This document shows, in pieces, positions 5,580 through 6,092 of a DNA stretch of 6,092 nucleotides; position 1 is the stretch's first letter, and each line of letters opens with the position of its first letter. Source of the stretch: Acidaminococcaceae bacterium (lineage in GTDB: Bacteria; Bacillota; Negativicutes; Acidaminococcales; Acidaminococcaceae). The notes beneath the pieces are model-generated. The model saw nothing but the letters and a program-made list of their open reading frames with translations, was not told the origin of the DNA and made no database searches. Location of the stretch: contig JAQUUF010000081.1 of the NCBI GenBank assembly GCA_028693975.1, positions 1-6,092 of the forward strand. Direction: 5' to 3'. The position numbers and the translations under genes are program-made.

Positions 5580-6092
5580 ATGAACAAAGAAAATGCAAAA
5601 AAAGGTACCATAGCAAGTGAAGCTACTAATGTTGCGAATTGTAGTCAAAAAATTATGGGTGGAACAACAGAAGAGCTATTACATTCTATCTTGAGTACGT
5701 CTCCCTGTGGTGTTTATAGAGTACAGGTGGATAGCGATGAAATTGTTTATGCCAATGATAATTTTTTTAAGTTAAGAGGATATTCGCGTACTGAGGCTAG
5801 AGATAAATTTGGCAACAAGGTATATGCTATGTTCCCTGACTCAGAAAGAGCAAGGGTGTCTAGAATAGTGGCTGAAGCACTACAAGAAGGCTCCAAAAAT
5901 GTTACTTTTGTCACAAAAATGCAAAACAAAGAAGGAGTGTGGCGGTATTTTAAGACAAGTATCACTTTTGATAATTTTCAAGGGAGAATTATGGCTACTT
6001 GCGTAGATATGGACATTACCAAGGAGCAGTCTTTGCAGGAGGCGCTGCATATTAGCAACGCACGTTTAGAAACAAGATCGGAAGAGCACACG
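5580..6092 (+). CDS. PAS-domain sensory protein, 3'-truncated; last 18 bases are adapter
   Basis: The reading frame is open from ATG 5580 to the window end. It gives 171 codons, of which only the first 165 (to base 6074) appear genuine. Residues about 29-150 form one PAS domain of the PAS_3 type: TEELLHSILSTSPCGVYRVQ, then IVYANDNFFKLRGYSRTEA, GVWRYFKTSITFDNFQGRIM and the closing VDMDITKEQ. A helical linker (SLQEALHISNARLE) starts after it, as commonly leads into GGDEF, EAL or histidine-kinase modules. The output domain lies beyond the window, so function cannot be assigned past 'signal sensor'. There is no signal peptide, and no membrane segment in the visible part. The last six codons (RSEEHT) come from the adapter sequence described at 6075-6092. 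Confidence 0.82.
   Translation, partial: MNKENAKKGTIASEATNVANCSQKIMGGTTEELLHSILSTSPCGVYRVQVDSDEIVYANDNFFKLRGYSRTEARDKFGNKVYAMFPDSERARVSRIVAEALQEGSKNVTFVTKMQNKEGVWRYFKTSITFDNFQGRIMATCVDMDITKEQSLQEALHISNARLETRSEEHT
6075..6092 (+). other. Illumina TruSeq adapter remnant (assembly artefact)
   Basis: The final 18 bases, AGATCGGAAGAGCACACG, are identical to the first 18 bases of the standard TruSeq read-1 3' adapter. They stop exactly at the window edge. The genomic sequence probably ends at about 6074, the end of a contig, and the bases should be trimmed before the PAS gene is interpreted. Confidence 0.93.

Noticed and set aside
5747..5965. 72-codon minus-strand reading frame inside the PAS gene
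   Set aside because: It is antisense to an intact PAS-domain coding sequence and lacks a ribosome binding site.
1..6092. CRISPR array, insertion sequence, prophage or defence system
   Set aside because: I saw no spaced direct repeats, transposase motif, terminal inverted repeats or phage/defence proteins. The window is housekeeping and sensory genes.

Overview
The window is a chromosomal fragment of moderate-to-low GC, most likely from a diderm Firmicute of the Negativicutes (Selenomonadales-like). The reasoning is that a glmS self-cleaving ribozyme, mainly a Firmicutes feature, sits near a signal-peptide-bearing OmpH/Skp-family protein, which implies an outer membrane. Genus cannot be fixed from the sequence.

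Layout. Bases 2-952 hold the 3' two thirds of glmM (phosphoglucosamine mutase), cut by the left edge. Bases 953-1255 are a regulatory region: a good sigma70-type promoter, a structured leader of about 90 nt, and a glmS ribozyme. glmS (1256-3085) follows and ends in a clear intrinsic terminator. Next are a stand-alone LuxR-type regulator with a large cysteine-rich sensor half (3205-4275) and, convergent to it, an unrecognised 148-aa gene on the minus strand (4371-4817). An 18-bp perfect hairpin separates those two. A divergent promoter region (4818-5029) carries the same 11-base extended -10 block in both orientations. It leads to a short OmpH/Skp-like periplasmic protein (5030-5461) with its own terminator, then the start of a PAS-domain sensory protein (5580 onward).

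How the genes work together. GlmS makes glucosamine-6-phosphate from fructose-6-phosphate and glutamine. GlmM isomerises it to glucosamine-1-phosphate, en route to UDP-GlcNAc, peptidoglycan and lipid A. The ribozyme would cut glmS mRNA when glucosamine-6-phosphate is plentiful. OmpH fits the envelope theme. The LuxR and PAS proteins are sensors with unknown signals.

Two points deserve most attention. The last 18 bases (6075-6092) match the start of the Illumina TruSeq adapter and are probably not genomic, so the last six codons of the PAS gene are artefactual. Separately, the RNA between the glmS promoter and the ribozyme cut site can fold into hairpins with complementary loops. It would be released as a separate fragment on cleavage. 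I do not recognise it as a known RNA family.
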